Assembly: GCA_021811225.1 (NCBI GenBank) | Contig: JAJZPJ010000064.1 | Location: forward strand, 1-13,496 | From: Pseudomonadota bacterium | GTDB taxonomy: Bacteria > Pseudomonadota > Gammaproteobacteria > Burkholderiales > Rhodocyclaceae | DNA: 13,496 nt | Reading direction: 5' to 3' | Shown: positions 5,887 through 12,851 of the stretch, piece by piece | How the letters are laid out: each line of letters opens with the position of its first letter | Position numbering within the stretch: the first letter of the stretch is position 1 | Notes under the pieces: generated by a model | The model's input: the letters and a program-made list of their open reading frames with translations, nothing else | Told to the model about the DNA's origin: nothing | Database searches by the model: none | Position numbers and translations under genes: made by a program

Positions 5887-7071
5887 TTAGGCCAACGCGA
5901 ACAGCAGGGATTCGGCGAAGGTTTCGACCTGCATAGCCATCTGCTCGAACGAGGTCATCTTCTCCTCGAATTCGAGCACCAGATACTGGACGCCCGCCGC
6001 GTCGAGATCCTTGGACCAGAACAGCTGCTCGTCGAGGCCCGGCTCGCAGAACTTCGCCGCGGTGAGGATTGCGGCGTCGGCCTTGCCGTCGCGCAGCATG
6101 GCCATCAGGTAGTCGCCCTTGGGCTTGCGCTCGTCGTGCTGCACCGGGCTTGCGTGGGAGCGCTCGATGTAGCTCTCCGCCAGCGCCCAGACCGGGTCGC
6201 CGACATCCTCCGGGACGTCCTCCGTGAACCAGCGCTGGCCGATCAGAAGATCGTCGTCGACGACGAAGCAGGCGTCGTCGATGGTCTCCAGCATCTCCAG
6301 CGGCGGCTGCTCGCAAAAGCCGCCGACGAAGATGACGCGCGGCTTGTCCTGCGCCGCGACATGGCGCTGGCGGATGGCCGGGAGCGCCTGCTCGAGCAGC
6401 TCGACGTGTTCCTCGCAGGGAATCCGGGTACCGGCGCGGACCAGCAGGTAGGATTCGGAGCAGCTCAGCTTCCAGGGTTCGTCGCGCCGGATCTGGTAGA
6501 GCTCGCGCATCAGCCTGCGCTTCTTGTTGTAGAGGCGGATGCTGGAGCGGATCGCGGCGTCGCTGATCGGGTGACCGACCTTGCGCGCCAGTTCGGCGCG
6601 CAGGCGCTGGTATTCGGCGGCGACATAGCGGGCCGCGCCGGGCGAGTTCGGGTTCTGCGGCAGATAGAGGATCTCCGCCATCTGATCGGGCAGGTTGCGC
6701 GACCAGATGCCGGCCAAGTGCTTGGCGGCGTCGCAGATCGGATGGGTGACGAAACCGGTGAGGCCGGCGAGCGTGCCGTTCAGGCCGAGTTCGGTGGTCG
6801 AGCGGCAGATCGAGCAGACGAAGGAACCCATCCGGGCGTCGGCGTGCTTCATTTCCAGCTTGTTGCCGCCGCCGAGAATATTCACCGGCAACAGTCCGGC
6901 GGCGTGGGCGATCTCGTCGGGGAAATAGACGGGGAAGTTGCCCAGCGTGCCGGTGTAGCCTTCCGGCAGCTCGCCCGCATCGGGGATACGGGCATCCAGG
7001 CTGGCGCTGTGGCACCGATCGAGGATTGCATTGAGTTGGGCTTCGTAGTCTGGGACGATCTGGGCTGACAC
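5887..7071 (-). CDS. bzdN: BzdN-like catalytic subunit of benzoyl-CoA reductase
   Basis: This is the first gene of the operon, 394 residues, HgdA/BcrC-like, and pairs with BzdO to form the catalytic module. Landmarks are 'LGNFPVYFPDEIAHAAGLLP' (43-62), a C86-x2-C89 pair ('FVCSIC'), C113 ('HPICD'), C253 ('GGFCEQPP') and C342 ('KFCEPG'), several of which would ligate the active-site [4Fe-4S] cluster. Length is usual for BcrC/BzdN. The start is GTG at 7071 with a strong AAGGAGGT immediately upstream; no ATG lies in a better place. A 212-base AT-rich region precedes it, with a possible FNR/CRP-type site, so anaerobic induction is likely. Operon order N-O-P-Q-ferredoxin matches the Azoarcus bzd cluster. 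Confidence 0.9.
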   Translation of the reverse strand: MSAQIVPDYEAQLNAILDRCHSASLDARIPDAGELPEGYTGTLGNFPVYFPDEIAHAAGLLPVNILGGGNKLEMKHADARMGSFVCSICRSTTELGLNGTLAGLTGFVTHPICDAAKHLAGIWSRNLPDQMAEILYLPQNPNSPGAARYVAAEYQRLRAELARKVGHPISDAAIRSSIRLYNKKRRLMRELYQIRRDEPWKLSCSESYLLVRAGTRIPCEEHVELLEQALPAIRQRHVAAQDKPRVIFVGGFCEQPPLEMLETIDDACFVVDDDLLIGQRWFTEDVPEDVGDPVWALAESYIERSHASPVQHDERKPKGDYLMAMLRDGKADAAILTAAKFCEPGLDEQLFWSKDLDAAGVQYLVLEFEEKMTSFEQMAMQVETFAESLLFALA

Positions 7072-7112
7072 GGCGCACCTCCTTCTGCTGGTTGCTAAGA
7101 ACTATAGTGCTC

Positions 7113-7154
7113 ATGCTAAATAAAACAAGAAATATATAACTTGATTTAGCGCAA
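7113..7154 (-). promoter_or_regulatory. Candidate FNR/CRP-family (AcpR-like) promoter of bzdN
   Basis: On the - strand, TTGCG-CTAA-ATCAA (7154-7141) matches the FNR-type dyad TTGAT-n4-ATCAA fully in one half-site and 3/5 in the other. A -10-like TAGCAT (7118-7113) is placed so that the dyad would centre at -41.5, the class II activator position, with a start near 7106 and a 34-base leader before the GTG. The Azoarcus bzd promoter is known to be activated by the FNR-like protein AcpR. Half-site degeneracy keeps this tentative. Confidence 0.45.
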
Positions 7155-7236
7155 TAAAAACGTATTTTCTCAAAATTAAGGAAATATTGTGCGATACATC
7201 TCTTTTAACATGTTTTATATTGCACTGAAGATCGTC

Positions 7237-7267
7237 GCGGCAGCCTCGGCAAATGCCGAGGCGCCGC
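7237..7267 (-). terminator. Hairpin between norD and bzdN
   Basis: GCCTCGGC (7243-7250), loop AAAT, GCCGAGGC (7255-7262) form a perfect eight-pair stem. It is extended by GCGGC (7237-7241) and GCCGC (7263-7267) with one bulged A. It starts 16 bases after the norD stop on the - strand. No T-tract follows, but it is the strongest fold in this region and probably ends or protects the nor transcript before the bzdN promoter. Confidence 0.6.
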
Positions 7268-7283
7268 TATGCGTTCCGCCTGT

Positions 7284-9095
7284 TCAACGCGTCAGGAGCG
7301 CGTAGAGCAGGGGCAGCCGGGCGGGCAGTTCCGAGGGTTTGCGGATGATGATGAAGCTGCTCTTGCCGAAAGTGTGCGGCAGATATTCGTGGGCCTCCTG
7401 GTCCACGGTCACGCAAAAAGGCCGCAGGCCCGCCTGCCTCGCGGCGATCAAGGCCTTGCGCGTGTCCTCGATGCCGTAACGGCCTTCGTAGTGGTCGGCA
7501 TCGTTGGGCTTGCCGTCGGTGAGCAGCAGCAGCAGGCGCTCCCGTGCCTTCTGGCGCCCGAGAATCCCGGTGGCGTGGCGGATGGCCGCGCCCATGCGGG
7601 TGTAGTAGGCCGGGGCGATGCCATTGATGCGGCCGCGCACGGCGTCGCCATAGGCTTCATCGAAGGCCTTCAGGGTATGGAAGCGCACGTCGCTGCGCTG
7701 CCGGGAACTGAAGCCGACCAGGGCGAAGCGGTCGCGGGTGACCGACAGCGCCTCGGAAAACAGCAGCAGACTGTCGCGGATGACATCGATGACGCGCCGC
7801 CCTTCGCCCGCCCAGGCCTCGGTGGATAAGGACAGGTCGGCCAGCAGCAGGCAGGCCAGGTCGCGCTGGCGCTGGCGCTGATCGGTGTAGAAACCGGAGC
7901 CGGCGCCGCTGCGCTGGGCGACGTGACGGATGTAGGGATCGATGTCGATCTCGCTGCCCTCCGGCTGCGCCTTGAGGCGCTGGCGCTGCGGCTGCAAGGC
8001 GGCGAACTGCCGCCGCAGACGCTGGCGGTCGCGCACGAGGTGCCCGGGCAGCGCGCAAGGCAGCGCATCGCCCAGGGGCACCGCGTTGATCCGGCATTGG
8101 TCCGGCTTCAGGAGCTGCGTCCGATAGTCCCACTCGGGCAGCATCCCGGCGCCGTCCAGAGGGGCGCCATCGCCCTGTGCCGCAGCCAGGTCCAGGCTCA
8201 TGCGCAGCTTCTTGGCGACGCTCTTCTGGTCCTGCGCGATCGCGATGACGTCGAGGTCGTCCGCCGCCCGGGCGAGATCCTGATCCTCGTTTTCCTGGGT
8301 CTCGTGCTCGATCTTCGCGTACTCGGTCCAGCTGAATATCGATTCCGGCCGGAACAGCATCAGGCCACCCTTGCGCTCGGGCATTTCCGCGTGCTCGGCG
8401 ATCCGGCGCTTCTTGTCCGACTGCAGCGCGCTTCCGGCCTGGGCCGCCGCTTCGGGCGCTGCGGCGGCATGCGCCCTGCCCGCCGCGGCGAGCTCCGGGC
8501 GCAGCCAGAGCAGGACCGGATGGGGCGGACGCCTGGCGGCGGGCAGCGCCGCGACGCTGCCCGGCTCGGTGAGCGCGGACCGGATCGCCTCTTCCTGCCG
8601 CGCCTCGTCCGGCGGCAGCTTGTCAAGCTGCGGGCGGCGCGCGATCTCCGCCGCCACCAAGCGGCGGTAGCCCGCCGCCAGTCCGGGGAAGCCCCCGGTG
8701 ACGGCCAGCGCCGCGGCCTGGTTCCGGGTCAGCCAGGGCAGATCCGGCCGCGGGTCGACGGCGCAAAGCGCCGCCAGCCAGAAATACAGATCGCGGTTCA
8801 GGCCCGCTTCGGGATAAACATCGATGACCGGCGGCAGCCGCAGCGCCTGGCCGTCTACCCAGGCGAGGTCCGCCTTGCGTTCGCTGCCGGCCAGCCGTTC
8901 CAGCCAAGCGCGCCGGGCGCCGTGGCGCGTTTGCGCTCCCGCCTGCAACGCCACCCCATGGTCGCCGCCCAGGGCGCGATACAGCAGCGCGGCAGCGCGG
9001 CTGACGCTCGTCAGTTCGATCGCCGCGGCGGGATGGCGCCGGGCGGCGAGGCGATTGACCAGCCGGTGCCAGGCGATGCCGACCTGCTCTTCCAT
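7284..9095 (-). CDS. norD: NorD, VWA-domain nitric oxide reductase activation protein
   Basis: This is a 603-residue cytoplasmic protein with a C-terminal von Willebrand A domain (~412-600). The MIDAS metal site is complete: D420-x-S422-x-S424 (DLSLS), T499 ('YYTRMG') and D527 ('LLTDGKPND'). The N-terminal ~250 residues are alanine- and arginine-rich and helical, and the middle (~255-300) is acidic. NorD partners the AAA+ ATPase NorQ in a MoxR/VWA-type pair needed for active NorCB, probably for iron (FeB) insertion. The ATG at 9095 follows the norQ stop by 7 bases, so the two are translated together. It is the last gene of the nor operon and is followed by a hairpin. Confidence 0.95.
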   Translation of the reverse strand: MEEQVGIAWHRLVNRLAARRHPAAAIELTSVSRAAALLYRALGGDHGVALQAGAQTRHGARRAWLERLAGSERKADLAWVDGQALRLPPVIDVYPEAGLNRDLYFWLAALCAVDPRPDLPWLTRNQAAALAVTGGFPGLAAGYRRLVAAEIARRPQLDKLPPDEARQEEAIRSALTEPGSVAALPAARRPPHPVLLWLRPELAAAGRAHAAAAPEAAAQAGSALQSDKKRRIAEHAEMPERKGGLMLFRPESIFSWTEYAKIEHETQENEDQDLARAADDLDVIAIAQDQKSVAKKLRMSLDLAAAQGDGAPLDGAGMLPEWDYRTQLLKPDQCRINAVPLGDALPCALPGHLVRDRQRLRRQFAALQPQRQRLKAQPEGSEIDIDPYIRHVAQRSGAGSGFYTDQRQRQRDLACLLLADLSLSTEAWAGEGRRVIDVIRDSLLLFSEALSVTRDRFALVGFSSRQRSDVRFHTLKAFDEAYGDAVRGRINGIAPAYYTRMGAAIRHATGILGRQKARERLLLLLTDGKPNDADHYEGRYGIEDTRKALIAARQAGLRPFCVTVDQEAHEYLPHTFGKSSFIIIRKPSELPARLPLLYALLTR

Positions 9096-9102
9096 GCCCG
9101 CC

Positions 9103-9921
9103 TCAGCGACCGAAAATCGCCGCGACCACCACCATCAGGGCGCGGCAGATCTCCGGCTCGTCGGACAGGCATTCGACGACCGCGGCGCGACAGGCCACCT
9201 GCGGGTCGCAGCCGGCGGCGATCAGCTTCGCGGCATCGACGATCAGGCGCGTGCCCGGCGCTTCCTCCAGGTCGTGATCGGCGGTGCGGCGCAGCGCATT
9301 GGCGAGGGTGACCAGACGCTTGGCGGTCTCGTGATCGAGACCGGACTCCGTCGCCACGATGTCGATCTCGCTGGCGGCTTCCGGAAAGCCGAAGGCGAGG
9401 GACACGAAGCGCTGGCGGGTGCTGGGCTTCAGGCCCTTGAGCAGATGCTGGTAGCCGGGATTGTAGGAGACGACCAGCATGAATTCCGGCGGCGCCTCCA
9501 GAATCTCGCCGGTGCGGTCGATCGGCAGGATCCGGCGGTCGTCGGACAGCGCGTGCAGCACCACCGTGGTGTCCTTGCGCGCTTCCACCACCTCGTCCAG
9601 GTAGCAGATGCCGCCGTGGCGCACCGCCTGGGTGAGCGGGCCGTCGGTCCAGTAGGTGCCGGAGGCGTCGATCAGGTGGCGGCCGACCAGATCGGCGGCG
9701 GACAGGTCGTCGTGGCAGGAGACGGTGTACAAGGGCAGGCCGAGCCGGGCCGCCATGTGCTCGACGAAGCGCGTCTTGCCGCAGCCGGTCGGCCCCTTGA
9801 TCAGCACCGGCAGACGATTGCGGTGAGCGAGTTCGAACACCGCGATCTCGTCGCCGGTCGCGGTATAAGGCGGGATGAGCTTGGGCACTCTGAGGGCCCG
9901 GGCGATGGAGGTGACGGTCAT
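9103..9921 (-). CDS. norQ: NorQ, AAA+ ATPase (CbbQ/NirQ/NorQ family)
   Basis: This is a 272-residue MoxR-type AAA+ ATPase. The Walker A motif is GPTGCGKT (43-50) and the Walker B motif ICYLDE (105-110), followed by 'EARKDTTVVLHALSDDRR'. A sensor-1-like asparagine lies in 'VVSYNPGYQ' and an arginine-finger region in 'KPSTRQRF'. Known family members remodel a metalloenzyme together with a VWA partner; here the partner NorD follows directly. It acts in the cytoplasm to mature nitric oxide reductase. Length is normal for NorQ/CbbQ. The ATG at 9921 has a poor Shine-Dalgarno sequence but lies 15 bases after norF, so coupling may help. CbbQ is unlikely because no Rubisco genes are nearby. Confidence 0.95.
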   Translation of the reverse strand: MTVTSIARALRVPKLIPPYTATGDEIAVFELAHRNRLPVLIKGPTGCGKTRFVEHMAARLGLPLYTVSCHDDLSAADLVGRHLIDASGTYWTDGPLTQAVRHGGICYLDEVVEARKDTTVVLHALSDDRRILPIDRTGEILEAPPEFMLVVSYNPGYQHLLKGLKPSTRQRFVSLAFGFPEAASEIDIVATESGLDHETAKRLVTLANALRRTADHDLEEAPGTRLIVDAAKLIAAGCDPQVACRAAVVECLSDEPEICRALMVVVAAIFGR

Positions 9922-9936
9922 GGAGAGGGTTCCGGG

Positions 9937-10206
9937 TCAGGTGATGGAATAGGCAAGCGCGATGACGCCGCCGACGGCGGCCAGATAGGCGGCCATGGCG
10001 ATCCGCCATTCGAGCCGCACGCGGCGCAGGCCCATGAAGTGGCTCACCACCAGTTGCCCCTTGATCAGCGTCAGCGCCAGCACCGCCGCCATCAGCATCC
10101 GCCCGGAGGCGCCGGCACCGAGCTCGAAGCTGATCGTGGTCAGCGCGAGCAGCACGGCCCAGGAGACGGTGCAGGGTTTGAACGGCAGCACGGCTGGCGA
10201 TTTCAT
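9937..10206 (-). CDS. norF: NorF-like small membrane protein (prokaryotic COX subunit IV family)
   Basis: This 89-residue integral membrane protein has three hydrophobic segments (about 13-33, 37-55 and 68-88) and the signature 'LIKGQLVVSHFMGLR' (47-61) of the bacterial cytochrome c oxidase subunit IV-like family. Placed directly after norE it corresponds to NorF, an accessory subunit that in other denitrifiers supports full NorCB activity or stability without being catalytic. The ATG at 10206 lies 9 bases after norE, with GAGG upstream. Small size and hydrophobicity limit the evidence to family and synteny. Confidence 0.85.
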   Translation of the reverse strand: MKSPAVLPFKPCTVSWAVLLALTTISFELGAGASGRMLMAAVLALTLIKGQLVVSHFMGLRRVRLEWRIAMAAYLAAVGGVIALAYSIT

Positions 10207-10215
10207 AGGGGGACC

Positions 10216-10797
10216 TCAGTGGATGACATAGACCAGCGCGAACAGGATGATCCAGACCAGATCGACCATGTGCCAGTAGGAGCCCCCGGTCTCGACGCCG
10301 GTATGGTCCGCGGCGCTGTACCGCCCCGCGTAGGCCTTGCGGGCGACCACCGCGAGTATCGCCATGCCCATCACCACGTGCATGAAGTGAAAGAAGGTGA
10401 GCGACAGGTAGAACATGTCGAACAGGTTGGCGGACAGGGTGATGCCCTGGGCGAAATCCTGGTGGAACTCCGCGAGCTTCACGACCAGAAAGCACCCGCC
10501 CAGACCGAGCGCGCCGACCAGCCAGTGGCCGCAGGCGGTGCTGCGTCCGGCCTTGATCGACAGGCTCGCGCGCGCCACGAAATAGCTGCTGGTCACCAGC
10601 AGCAGGGTGTTGACGTAGCCATAGACGCGGTTGAGACCGAGCTGCGCGGCGTTGAACAGCTCCAAGTGGGCGCTGCGGGCGAAGGCATAGGCGGCGAAGA
10701 GCACGCCGAAGACCGTGAGCTCGGCGAAGATGAAGATCCAGATCGCGAAATCCCCGGGCAGGGGTTGCGCGCGGATGGCGCTGGCTTCGGCATTCAC
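10216..10797 (-). CDS. norE: NorE, heme-copper oxidase subunit III-like protein
   Basis: This 193-residue membrane protein has about five helices (near 17-40, 60-78, 92-109, 128-152 and 175-192) and motifs of the COX3 family: 'GDFAIWIFIFAELTVFG' near the N-terminus, 'FFHFMHVVMG' (135-144) and 'GSYWHMVDLVWIILF' (172-186). Beside norCB this family is NorE, an accessory protein that improves NO reduction or membrane-complex stability. The start is GTG at 10797, with GAGGA nine bases upstream and no in-frame ATG nearby. A 49-base gap containing a perfect 24-bp palindrome separates it from norB, which may set lower expression of norEFQD relative to norCB. Confidence 0.9.
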   Translation of the reverse strand: MNAEASAIRAQPLPGDFAIWIFIFAELTVFGVLFAAYAFARSAHLELFNAAQLGLNRVYGYVNTLLLVTSSYFVARASLSIKAGRSTACGHWLVGALGLGGCFLVVKLAEFHQDFAQGITLSANLFDMFYLSLTFFHFMHVVMGMAILAVVARKAYAGRYSAADHTGVETGGSYWHMVDLVWIILFALVYVIH

Positions 10798-10815
10798 GAT
10801 GGATCGTCCTCGGCA

Positions 10816-10839
10816 GGAGCGGAACCGCGGTTCCGCTCC
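10816..10839 (-). repeat. Perfect 24-bp palindrome between norB and norE
   Basis: Each 12-base arm (GGAGCGGAACCG and its exact complement) meets at the centre with no spacer. In RNA this gives a ten-pair stem with a CGCG loop. It starts seven bases after the norB stop and ends just before the norE Shine-Dalgarno sequence. With no T-tract it is more likely an mRNA-stability or partial-attenuation element than a full terminator. Confidence 0.7.
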
Positions 10840-10846
10840 GCTTGGC

Positions 10847-12247
10847 TCAGGTCGCCAGGGCCCGCTTCATTTCTCCGGCATACTCGTATTCGCCGGAAAT
10901 GAAGAAGCTCCTCAGATAGACCAGCAGGCCGACGAAGAAGCCGACGCCGGCCAATTCGCGCAGCCAGAAGAACACGCGCTCCTTGTCCTGCACCTGCATG
11001 AAGGGCATCGGATCGGCCGCGGCGCGCTGCAGGACGACCGTGACGATGCCGGCGCCGGTGAGCGCCAGGGCGATGCCGATCATGCTGAGCACCATGATCC
11101 AGAAGCCGGCCATCTCCCAGCGCTGGGCGGCAGCGCTGTTGGCGACACGTCCGCGCAGCAGGGGCATGGCGTAGGAGATGATGGCCAAGGAGACCATCGC
11201 ATAGGCGCCGAAGAAGGCCAGGTGGCCGTGGGCCGCGGTGAAGTTGGTGCCGTGCATGTAGTACTGGGCCGGCGCCAGGGTGATCATGAAGCCCCACAGG
11301 CCGGCGCCGAGAAAGGCCATGATCGGCGTGCCCATAGCCCACAGCATGGCGGCCTTGTTCGGATGTTCGCGGCGGCGCGCCAGCAGCATCTTGAAGGAGA
11401 AGGCGATGAGCAGCATGAACGGCAGGGGTTCGAGGGCGGAGAAGATCGAGCCGAGCCAGATCCAGTACGAGGGCGCGCCGGTGTAGTAATAGTGGTGGCC
11501 GATGCCGACGATGCCGGAGACCAGGGTCATGGCGACGATGATGTAGATCCACTTTTCCACGATCTCGCGATCCACCCCGGTCATCTTGATCAGGATGAAG
11601 CCGAGCAGCGCGCCCAGGATCAATTCCCAGTCGCCCTCCACCCAGCCGTGCACGATCCACCACCAGCCGAAGCTGGCCTTGACGGTGTCCTGCGGAAAGT
11701 AGAAGGCGGGCAGGAACAGCAGCGCCAGACCCCACAGGCTGCCGACGAGAATCAGGTTGATCGAGGTCTTGCGCCCCTTGATCAGGGTCATGGTCACGTT
11801 GAACAGCAAGGAGAGCGCCACCAGGACGATGCCGATCTTGGTCGGCAGCGGCTGCTCCAGGTAGCCGCGGCCCATGGTCGGCAGAACCGCGTTGCCGGTG
11901 ATCGCCGCCAGGTGGGCGTAGGGCACGAACAGATAGGCGGCGATGGTCAGCGCCCCGGCGGTGAGGAATACCCAGAAGGTGAGCAGCGCCAGCTTGGGGC
12001 TGTAGAGCTCGGTCTGCGCCTCCTCCGGGACGATGAAGTAGGCGGCGCCCATGAAGGCCATCAGCAGCCAGACGATCAGCAGATTGGTGTGGCTCATGTG
12101 CGCGACGTCGAAGGGCAGCTCGGGGAACAGGAAGGTGCCGTACAGATACTGCAATCCGGCGATCAGGCCGAACACGATCTGGCCGACGAACAGGGCCAAG
12201 GCCGCTATGAAATAGGGCTTCGCCACTGCTTGAGACTGGTATTTCAT
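10847..12247 (-). CDS. norB: NorB, cytochrome b catalytic subunit of nitric oxide reductase (cNOR)
   Basis: This is the catalytic subunit that reduces two NO to N2O at a heme b3/FeB centre in the inner membrane. It has 466 residues and about twelve helices. All metal ligands are present: H53 and H342 for heme b, H340 for heme b3, and H200, H251 and H252 for FeB. The conserved glutamates are E204 ('HGWVEGDWE') and E273 ('SALEPLPF'). These are offset by seven from the Pseudomonas aeruginosa numbering. The short N-terminus without a fused quinol-oxidase domain and the preceding norC show the cytochrome-c-dependent type. The ATG at 12247 has AAGGA upstream; the gap from norC is 31 bases. Confidence 0.98.
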   Translation of the reverse strand: MKYQSQAVAKPYFIAALALFVGQIVFGLIAGLQYLYGTFLFPELPFDVAHMSHTNLLIVWLLMAFMGAAYFIVPEEAQTELYSPKLALLTFWVFLTAGALTIAAYLFVPYAHLAAITGNAVLPTMGRGYLEQPLPTKIGIVLVALSLLFNVTMTLIKGRKTSINLILVGSLWGLALLFLPAFYFPQDTVKASFGWWWIVHGWVEGDWELILGALLGFILIKMTGVDREIVEKWIYIIVAMTLVSGIVGIGHHYYYTGAPSYWIWLGSIFSALEPLPFMLLIAFSFKMLLARRREHPNKAAMLWAMGTPIMAFLGAGLWGFMITLAPAQYYMHGTNFTAAHGHLAFFGAYAMVSLAIISYAMPLLRGRVANSAAAQRWEMAGFWIMVLSMIGIALALTGAGIVTVVLQRAAADPMPFMQVQDKERVFFWLRELAGVGFFVGLLVYLRSFFISGEYEYAGEMKRALAT

Positions 12248-12278
12248 GATTTTTCCTTTGCGTGAGGTGGGAGTCCGA

Positions 12279-12704
12279 TCAACCTTGGATATTGGGCGGC
12301 CAGTTGTTGGTGTCGATGTTGGAGAGCCATTGCAGATAGGCCACCAGATCGTTCAACTGATCCGGGGTGAAGTGAAAGTTGGGCATCTGCCTTCTTCCCG
12401 GCACACCCGTGGGCTGCGACTGTATCCACGCCTTGATGAAATCGGGGCCCCTGCGTTTGTAGACGTTGCCCAGCTCCGGCGCGAAATAGGCGCCCTCGCC
12501 GTTGATCGTGTGGCAGCCGATGCAATCGTTGGTGTCGAGCAGGTACTTGCCGCGCAGCACGGCCGGGGTCATCTGATCGGCGTGATCCCGGATCGGTATC
12601 CGCTGCCAGGTGTCGTAGGTGAGCGCCAGATAGATGGCGAGAAAAAATACCGCGCCACCGAGAAAAATATTGCGGGCCATCGCTTTGGTGAAGACTTGCT
12701 GCAT
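12279..12704 (-). CDS. norC: NorC, membrane-anchored cytochrome c subunit of nitric oxide reductase
   Basis: This 141-residue monoheme cytochrome c passes electrons from periplasmic donors to NorB. A single N-terminal membrane anchor (about 12-30) is followed by a periplasmic domain with the heme site C61-I-G-C64-H65 and the axial methionine M107 in 'QMPNF'. The C-terminal 'LVAYLQWLSNIDTNNWPP' is typical of NorC. I chose the ATG at 12704 because AAGGAG lies seven bases upstream; an in-frame start at 12755 would add 17 residues with no family support and would lie inside the promoter. It is the first gene of norCBEFQD, with predicted FNR/DNR and NsrR control. Confidence 0.97.
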   Translation of the reverse strand: MQQVFTKAMARNIFLGGAVFFLAIYLALTYDTWQRIPIRDHADQMTPAVLRGKYLLDTNDCIGCHTINGEGAYFAPELGNVYKRRGPDFIKAWIQSQPTGVPGRRQMPNFHFTPDQLNDLVAYLQWLSNIDTNNWPPNIQG

Positions 12705-12742
12705 GTTCGGCTCCTTGGGCTTTGAATTGAGAGGTGCGGCTG

Positions 12743-12765
12743 AAGTTGTACGCAAAATACTGCTT
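12743..12765 (-). promoter_or_regulatory. NsrR-like operator overlapping the norC promoter
   Basis: On the - strand the half-sites AAGCAGTATTT and GCGTACAACTT are separated by one base (11-1-11). The first half differs by one base from the DUF2249-operator half AAGCTGTATTT. The second keeps CA and CTT but loses the AAAT core. The site would cover about -27 to -5 relative to a start near 12738, overlapping the -10 and spacer, which suits a repressor. Confidence 0.5.
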
Positions 12766-12786
12766 AAATTCCTTGACCGAAATCAA
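12745..12786 (-). promoter_or_regulatory. FNR/DNR-dependent promoter of norCBEFQD
   Basis: On the - strand, TTGAT-TTCG-GTCAA (12786-12773) matches the FNR/DNR/NNR dyad at nine of ten half-site positions. A -10-like TACAAC (12750-12745) is spaced so that the dyad centres at -41.5 for a start near 12738, the classical class II activator position. The leader before the norC ATG would be about 33 bases. Confidence 0.75.
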
Positions 12787-12815
12787 GCGGCGGGAGGCCC
12801 GGGGCTGGCGGCGAC

Positions 12816-12850
12816 GCCGGGAGATATTTGCCGCGCAGAAATATCCCGGC
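12816..12850 (-). terminator. Long hairpin immediately after the SCO gene
   Basis: GCCGGG-ATATTT (12816-12829, with a two-base GA bulge) pairs with AAATATCCCGGC (12839-12850) around a nine-base loop, and begins one base after the SCO stop codon. It has twelve pairs but no T-tract, so it is likely a terminator or 3' stabiliser of the FGE-SCO transcript that insulates the norC promoter. The inner GATATTT/AAATATC dyad could also be a protein site. Confidence 0.6.
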
Positions 12851-12851
12851 A

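Noticed and set aside
4515..7068. Long + strand open frames opposite bzdO and bzdN (4515-5936, 5590-7068)
   Set aside because: Antisense to genes with conserved cysteine motifs and good ribosome binding sites; the translations show no domain and biased composition.
2714..7071. Operon as a 2-hydroxyacyl-CoA dehydratase with its activator
   Set aside because: Dehydratases use one homodimeric activator ATPase; here two distinct ATPase genes and a ferredoxin follow two HgdA/B-like subunits, as in class I benzoyl-CoA reductase.
9103..9921. AAA+ gene as CbbQ of a Rubisco cluster
   Set aside because: The family is shared, but the neighbours are norB, norE, norF and norD, so NorQ is the better name.
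8824..10902. Very long + strand open frame (692 codons) opposite norD/norQ/norF/norE
   Set aside because: It is antisense to four genes with clear motifs; its translation is low-complexity (H, G, D, Q and R rich) with no family signal. It is a by-product of high GC in the third codon position of the real genes.
10715..12265. 516-codon + strand open frame opposite norB
   Set aside because: Antisense to norB, whose metal ligands are all in place; the translation is Q/H/D/G rich and unrecognisable.
12705..12755. Extended norC start at 12755
   Set aside because: The added 17 residues lack family support, the start has no ribosome binding site and would lie over the predicted promoter; ATG 12704 has AAGGAG.
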